A stretch of 64,000 nt of DNA from Bog-950 sp964423405 (GTDB lineage Bacteria; Bacteroidota; Bacteroidia; Chitinophagales; LD1): contig CAYREY010000019.1 in assembly GCA_964423405.1 (NCBI GenBank), positions 1 to 64,000 of the forward strand, written 5' to 3'. This document shows positions 59,475 through 64,000 of the stretch, piece by piece. The notes beneath the pieces are model-generated. The model ran no database searches and was not told where the DNA came from. It worked only from the letters and a program-made list of their open reading frames with translations. The first letter of the stretch is position 1. Each line of letters opens with the position of its first letter. A program made the translations under genes and the position numbers.

Positions 59475-60937
59475 ACAGATTGTTGTTGCTGTTATTTATT
59501 ATTCCTGCTTGCGTATTTGCGCAAAACATAAACGTAGTGCCGTTGCCCGGGCTGATATATAACTACCCGGGTTTTTGCGACATCAGCCGCGGAGTACATG
59601 TGAGTGCTGCTTTAAATTCATCTGTAATCAATAGCATAGTGCCGCAGATCATACCCGCCGGTACCGATTCGCCTAATGCTGTTGTAATGCAACTGGTAAC
59701 CGATACCGGCATGGTAGGCCGCGAAAGCTACCGGCTGCAAATTACCCCCGATACTATACTAATAGAGGCCCCCACCAATAACGGTTTGTTTTATGGCTGC
59801 CATACCCTTAAACAATTACTGGTAGCTGCATCGGGCACCAACCGGTTACCGGTTATAGAAATATACGACTCGCCACAATACGCCTGGCGGGGTTTAGAGA
59901 TAGATGTGTGCCGCCACTTTTTCGATAAAGAGATTATTAAACAATACATTGATTTGCTGGCACGGTTAAAGATGAATGTGTTTCACTGGCACCTGACCGA
60001 TGACCAGGGCTGGCGGATTGAGATTAAGAAATACCCTAAGCTAACCGAAACCGGTGCGTGGAGAATTGAAAAAGACGGGAGCAGGTATGGTGGATATTAT
60101 ACCCAGCAGGATATTAAAGAAGTAGTGGCATACGCTGCCGAACGATACATAACCATAGTACCCGAAATAGAGTTACCGGGCCACTCATCGGCGGCCATAG
60201 CGGCATACCCGCAACTAAGCTGCAAGCCCGATGAACCTAAAACAGTGCCTAACCGGTGGGGTATACTACCGGATATATACTGCCCCTCGGATTTTACTTT
60301 TCAGTTTATGCGCGATGTGCTGGATGAGGTATGTAATCTTTTTCCGGGGAGCTATATACACCTGGGTGGCGACGAAGCGCCTAAAACAGCCTGGCGCAGT
60401 AGCGACATTGCACAGGCATTGATTAAGAAAGCGAACCTGAAGGGCGAGGAAGAACTACAACATTATGTGCTTAAGCAAATGGAAGACTACCTGGCCACCA
60501 AAGGTAAAACGGTAATAGGTTGGGGCGAGATAGTACGTGGCGGGCTAAGCGATAGCGTAATTGTAATGAGCTGGATAGATAAAAGTGCCGGTGTAAAAGC
60601 AGTAAAAAATGGTAACCGGGTTATAATGACACCCCGTTTCTTCTGCTACTTCGATTATCCGGCAACTATAAAGGATAAAAAGGGGGCCTGGTATATGACC
60701 TACCTGCCGTTGAAAAAGGTGTATAGCTTTACACCGCTTACAAAAGCCATTAAAGAAAAGAACTACCTTGTTTTAGGCGGACAGGCCAATGTATGGACCG
60801 AACACATTAAAACGCCGCAACAACTACAACACCAGATAATGCCACGCCTGGCAGCCATGGCAGAAGCACTTTGGACAAAGCCCGAAATGAAAGACTATAA
60901 GAATTTTAAAAAACGGCAGGCTGCATTGTTTCCATAA
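59471..60937 (+). CDS. Secreted beta-N-acetylhexosaminidase (GH20)
   Basis: A 488-residue exported GH20 enzyme removing terminal GlcNAc or GalNAc. Signal peptide 1-17 (CVFA). Residues about 20-135 are the GH20b domain, then the barrel begins YAWRGLEIDVCRHF. HWHLTDDQGWRIEIKKYPKL lies near residue 171; the catalytic pair D-E is in HLGGDEAPKTAW near 300. VIGWGEIVRGG and VMSWID are later family blocks. The protein ends soon after WTEHIKTPQQLQHQIMPRLAAMAEALWTKPE, slightly shorter than many relatives but complete. Coupled to GDPD by an ATGA overlap. Confidence 0.94.
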   Translation: MNRLLLLLFIIPACVFAQNINVVPLPGLIYNYPGFCDISRGVHVSAALNSSVINSIVPQIIPAGTDSPNAVVMQLVTDTGMVGRESYRLQITPDTILIEAPTNNGLFYGCHTLKQLLVAASGTNRLPVIEIYDSPQYAWRGLEIDVCRHFFDKEIIKQYIDLLARLKMNVFHWHLTDDQGWRIEIKKYPKLTETGAWRIEKDGSRYGGYYTQQDIKEVVAYAAERYITIVPEIELPGHSSAAIAAYPQLSCKPDEPKTVPNRWGILPDIYCPSDFTFQFMRDVLDEVCNLFPGSYIHLGGDEAPKTAWRSSDIAQALIKKANLKGEEELQHYVLKQMEDYLATKGKTVIGWGEIVRGGLSDSVIVMSWIDKSAGVKAVKNGNRVIMTPRFFCYFDYPATIKDKKGAWYMTYLPLKKVYSFTPLTKAIKEKNYLVLGGQANVWTEHIKTPQQLQHQIMPRLAAMAEALWTKPEMKDYKNFKKRQAALFP

Positions 60938-60953
60938 TGTAACATTTCATATA

Positions 60954-60989
60954 AAAAGAAAGGCGCTCCATTCGGAGCGCCTTTCTTTT
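60954..60989. terminator. Bidirectional terminator
   Basis: AAAAGAAAGGCGCTCC-ATTC-GGAGCGCCTTTCTTTT is a 16-bp perfect stem with A and T runs on its two sides, serving the convergent GH20 and lipoprotein genes. Confidence 0.92.
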
Positions 60990-61008
60990 AGTAATAAACA
61001 GCAACAGC

Positions 61009-61557
61009 TTATTGCTTAGCCGATATATCTATAATACCTTTAGTGAAAGTAAGGCAGGCCTTTTTGGTATTGCCCGAAGTTTTGTTAAGTATTTTTACCA
61101 GTATGGTCATGTCTTTGGTAATAAAGTCTTTAAGCTCTATACCGTTCATGCTCAGTTCAATTTCGGTGGCGCCGTTGCTAATTGCGGGTGAGTAAGCTAC
61201 CTGGGTACCATCGCCCTGGGTACCGGTTTCTTTAACATAAACTTCTATGCTCGAAAGTTCATCGAGATTAGTAGCCAGGCCAGTTGCAGAGATAGAGGCT
61301 TTGAGGCCCGATTTAAGACGTGCCTGTTTTATTCTGGTCATATCTGTTACACCTACAGCAGCAAGTGCATCGTGTATATCATCGTGGCTTATATTGTATG
61401 AATAGGTTTGATAGCCCTGAAATTGATTTGGCTCTATGCAGCCGGTTAAGCTACCAAGGTCGTATGGTATTACCAGGTCTTCTTTAGTGCAAGAGCTTAC
61501 CGATAACATAGCTGCAAATAATACGGCTACAATAGAAAGCGAAAAAGTCTTTTTCAT
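61009..61557 (-). CDS. Small lipoprotein of unknown function
   Basis: A 182-residue lipoprotein. The start MKKTFSLSIVAVLFAAMLSVSSCTKED is chosen over the upstream ATG (61668) because it gives a lipobox (VSSC) and because TAAATTTG, a -7 box, lies between the two ATGs. Mature residues about 25-180 are beta-rich with no recognised domain; the stretch MNGIELKDFITKDMTILVKILNKTSG near the end recalls Bacteroidota lipid- or surface-bound proteins of unknown role. Predicted location is the outer membrane inner leaflet or surface. Confidence 0.75.
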   Translation of the reverse strand: MKKTFSLSIVAVLFAAMLSVSSCTKEDLVIPYDLGSLTGCIEPNQFQGYQTYSYNISHDDIHDALAAVGVTDMTRIKQARLKSGLKASISATGLATNLDELSSIEVYVKETGTQGDGTQVAYSPAISNGATEIELSMNGIELKDFITKDMTILVKILNKTSGNTKKACLTFTKGIIDISAKQ

Positions 61558-61607
61558 GTGGAATTTGTTTTGGTTATAGTAAATGTAATTGTTGATTTGA
61601 TGTAATA

Positions 61608-61615
61608 CAAATTTA
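61608..61615 (-). promoter_or_regulatory. Candidate -7 box (TAAATTTG) of the lipoprotein gene
   Basis: Exact TAnnTTTG on the minus strand, 50 bp before the chosen ATG and downstream of the rejected longer start. Confidence 0.45.
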
Positions 61616-61722
61616 TGTTGTACCCAAAATATGCATTTGGTTACCGCTTTGCAGCATACGCAATACACCCCACGTTAGTTACAGTTACAACACCCTTTTA
61701 ATCAATTCGATAGAACAAATTC

Positions 61723-62679
61723 TTATATTATCTCTACCTGTCTGGCCACTTTCTGTAGTATTTCAAACACCGTTTCGGCCATTACATTTTCGCTATCCAG
61801 TGTAGGGTTTATTTCGGTAAACTCCAGCGCACATACGCGTTCGTTTTGTACCAGTTCCAGTATTATATCGGCTGCTTCGCGCTCGTTAATACCCCCTTTT
61901 ACGGGCGTGCCGGTGCCCCGGCTTATAGAGGGGTCCAGCGCATCTACATCAAAACTGATATAGATTTTATCGCATAGCGACAGGTGTTTCATGGCCTCGC
62001 GGCATATTTTGGTTACGCCTATCTTCTTGATTTCTGATGTAGTAAAGTTCTTTACCTTATTCTGTTTTAGCAGGTAGCCTTCCTGCTCTTCAAAATCGCG
62101 AAGGGTCATGTACAGCAGGTCGCGGTACTCTATTTTAGGCATAATACCGCCTACGTTTTTAAGTCGCTCCCATAGCTCAATGGTTTCATAATCAAGGTCG
62201 TTAACCTTGTTCTCTATATTATCCTCGGCCAGCGATACTGCCAGCGGCATACCGTGCATATTGCCCGATGGGGTAGTGTACGGCGAGTGCAGATCGGCAT
62301 GGGCGTCTATCCATATTACCCCTACCCGGCTTTCGGGGTAGGCCATACGGATACCAGCTATGGTGCCCCCGGCATTGCTATGGTCGCCGGATAGTAGCAA
62401 AGGAAATTTGCCATCTTTTAAAGAATCTCTTACAGCAGCCCCTACGCGTTCGTACATTTTAAGCACACTGCGCAGGCGCTTGGCATAGCGGCTCTCTATC
62501 ATACCGTACAGGGCAGCGTTATCGTCGGGTATGTTTATGCTGCGGTGCGATTTAAAGAAATTGCTACGGTAGTCAAGGGCGGCTATTTTTACGGCCTCTA
62601 CCCCCAGGCTGGCTCCACGGGTACCCGCGCCAACCTCGCTCTTTACTTCTATGAGCCTTATTTGTCTTCCTTTTTTCAT
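61723..62679 (-). CDS. rocF: Arginase (arginase/ureohydrolase family)
   Basis: Arginase splits arginine to ornithine and urea. The start MKKGRQIRLIEVKSEVGAG is preferred (318 residues); an ATG 27 bp upstream is also in frame. The binuclear manganese motifs are complete: LSGDHSNAGG, WIDAHADLHSP, and SFDVDALDPS; GNMHGMPLAVSL is the arginase-specific loop, and GTPVKGGINEREA closes the site. The protein is somewhat longer between residues 150 and 220 than Bacillus RocF. No other arginine-catabolism gene is adjacent, so regulation is unknown. Agmatinase or formiminoglutamase activity is less likely because of the GNMHGMP block. Confidence 0.9.
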   Translation of the reverse strand: MKKGRQIRLIEVKSEVGAGTRGASLGVEAVKIAALDYRSNFFKSHRSINIPDDNAALYGMIESRYAKRLRSVLKMYERVGAAVRDSLKDGKFPLLLSGDHSNAGGTIAGIRMAYPESRVGVIWIDAHADLHSPYTTPSGNMHGMPLAVSLAEDNIENKVNDLDYETIELWERLKNVGGIMPKIEYRDLLYMTLRDFEEQEGYLLKQNKVKNFTTSEIKKIGVTKICREAMKHLSLCDKIYISFDVDALDPSISRGTGTPVKGGINEREAADIILELVQNERVCALEFTEINPTLDSENVMAETVFEILQKVARQVEII

Positions 62680-62863
62680 AAAATACTGTTTTTCAATGGG
62701 CAACAATACCCTGCCCGCAGTTTTTACGGGTATTTCAACTTACCAGAATGCTTAGCTAAACCGGATTACTATCCGAAAAATTGTTTATAAATAAGTTGAA
62801 CGAGTATTAACTCTTTCTATTTTAGATACTAAAATATCCTTTTTCGTTAATCAAACCAATCTC

Positions 62864-64000
62864 ATGGCAGATAACAAAAAGTACGTACTGGCGCTTGACC
62901 AGGGTACTACCAGCTCAAGGTCCATTATCTTCGATGATGCCGGAAACATAGTGGCAATGGCCCAGAAAGAGTTTACCCAGATTTTTCCTAAACCGGGCTG
63001 GGTAGAACACGACCCCGAAGAAATATGGAACTCGCAGTTGTACACTGCCAAAGAGGCCCTGCGCAATGCCGGTATCAGTGCCGGCCAGATTGCCAGTATA
63101 GGTATTACCAACCAGCGCGAAACCACCGTAGTGTGGGATAAGCGCACCGGTACGCCTATACACAATGCTATTGTGTGGCAAGACCGCCGCACCGCTGATA
63201 TTTGCGAGGCCCTTAAAAAGAAAGGCCACGAAAAATACGTACGCGAAAACACCGGTTTGGTAATAGATGCTTACTTCAGCGGTAGCAAAATAAAATGGAT
63301 ACTGGATAACGTAAAAGGTGCCCGCAAAAAAGCCGAAGATGGCGAATTGCTGTTTGGTACTATAGATACCTGGTTGGTTTGGAAACTAACCGATGGCAGC
63401 CTGCACATTACCGACTACAGCAATGCCAGCCGCACCATGTTGTTTAATATTAAAACCCTTAAGTGGGATGCTAAACTACTGGCCGCGCTGGATGTACCAT
63501 CGCTAATGTTGCCTTACGTAACCGATAGCAGCCGTATATATGGCTTTACGCACCGTGGCGTATTTGATGTAGAGATACCTATTGCCGGTATTGCCGGCGA
63601 CCAGCAGGCAGCCCTGTTTGGCCAAACCTGCTTTAACCCCGGTACGGCTAAAAACACCTACGGCACCGGTTGCTTTATGCTGATGAACACCGGTAACAAA
63701 CTGGTAAAAAGCAAACATGGTTTAATAACCACCATAGCCTGGGGCATGAACGGTAAAGTAGAGTATGCGCTGGAAGGCAGCATATTTATAGCCGGTGCAG
63801 CTATACAATGGCTGCGCGATGGGCTGAAAGTGCTTGACCATGCTGCCGATAGCGAATACCAGGCCAATAGCGTGCAGGCCAGCGATGGCGTGTATGTAGT
63901 ACCGGCCTTTAGCGGACTTGGTGCACCCTACTGGGATATGGAAGCACGCGGTAGCGTGTTTGGCTTAACACGCGGCACCACTAAGGCACACCTTACCCGT
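62864..64000 (+). CDS. glpK: Glycerol kinase (5' part; 3' end outside window)
   Basis: GlpK phosphorylates glycerol with ATP. The visible 379 codons (of about 500) begin MADNKKYVLALDQGTTSSRSIIFD and include PGWVEHDPEEIW, GITNQRETTVVWD, NAIVWQDRRTAD, the catalytic-Asp block GIAGDQQAALFGQ, KNTYGTGCFMLMNTG, and PAFSGLGAPYWD, all as in E. coli GlpK, so domains I and most of II are intact. The remaining C-terminal ATPase lobe lies beyond the window. Glycerol released by GDPD-type enzymes would be one source of substrate. Confidence 0.96.
   Translation, partial: MADNKKYVLALDQGTTSSRSIIFDDAGNIVAMAQKEFTQIFPKPGWVEHDPEEIWNSQLYTAKEALRNAGISAGQIASIGITNQRETTVVWDKRTGTPIHNAIVWQDRRTADICEALKKKGHEKYVRENTGLVIDAYFSGSKIKWILDNVKGARKKAEDGELLFGTIDTWLVWKLTDGSLHITDYSNASRTMLFNIKTLKWDAKLLAALDVPSLMLPYVTDSSRIYGFTHRGVFDVEIPIAGIAGDQQAALFGQTCFNPGTAKNTYGTGCFMLMNTGNKLVKSKHGLITTIAWGMNGKVEYALEGSIFIAGAAIQWLRDGLKVLDHAADSEYQANSVQASDGVYVVPAFSGLGAPYWDMEARGSVFGLTRGTTKAHLTR

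Overview
This window reads as a chromosomal segment of a Bacteroidota bacterium, most like the Chitinophagia/Sphingobacteriia side of the phylum. Several start-proximal boxes match the Bacteroidota -7 consensus TAnnTTTG, and Shine-Dalgarno motifs are largely absent. Several secreted proteins end in type IX secretion (T9SS) sorting-like domains. Families typical of the phylum appear throughout: TPR proteins, carboxypeptidase-regulatory-like domains, LytS/LytTR pairs, DUF4126 and YwqK lipoproteins. I see no rRNA, CRISPR array, transposase, integrase or prophage module. Layout, 1-11.3 kb: a truncated secreted protein built of very regular 58-residue helical repeats, uvrA, an ECF-like sigma factor, two small AT-richer orphan genes, a biotin carrier protein, a scaffold gap whose two sides are the same 55 bases, an FAD oxidoreductase, and a small membrane protein with a MmcQ/YjbR protein. 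11.3-20.2 kb: hsp20, a membrane protein, a DUF4419 protein, pdxA, leucyl aminopeptidase, a tandem rhodanese without catalytic cysteines, a DEAD-box RNA helicase with a structured leader, and DUF4126. 20.2-31.2 kb: a coupled YwqK-lipoprotein/TPR-transglutaminase pair, a secreted GH13 glucosidase, several secreted or helical proteins of unknown role, an alpha/beta hydrolase, a 19-residue-repeat protein coupled to a YihX-like HAD phosphatase, and two tRNA genes. 31.7-39.1 kb: the most system-like region, a compact five-gene operon (SWIM zinc finger, DUF5691, MoxR-type AAA+ ATPase, DUF5682, vWA protein) related in composition to the YehL-type MoxR/vWA clusters. 39.1-48 kb: a 1415-residue T9SS adhesin-like protein divergent from a membrane-free TPR histidine kinase and its LytTR regulator, then DUF1801 and an orphan. 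48-64 kb: gltB-gltD (glutamate synthase), xth, a secreted collagen-like/tail-collar protein, an LpxH-like phosphoesterase with a glycosyltransferase, a GDPD-GH20 pair, a small lipoprotein, arginase, and the 5' part of glpK. The metabolic genes together cover nitrogen assimilation (GltBD, arginase), vitamin B6 (PdxA), glycerol and glycerophosphodiester use (GlpK, GDPD) and glycan turnover (GH13, GH20). The MoxR-vWA operon is the strongest candidate for an incompletely described NTP-driven system; the 58-residue helix repeat is the strongest structural oddity.
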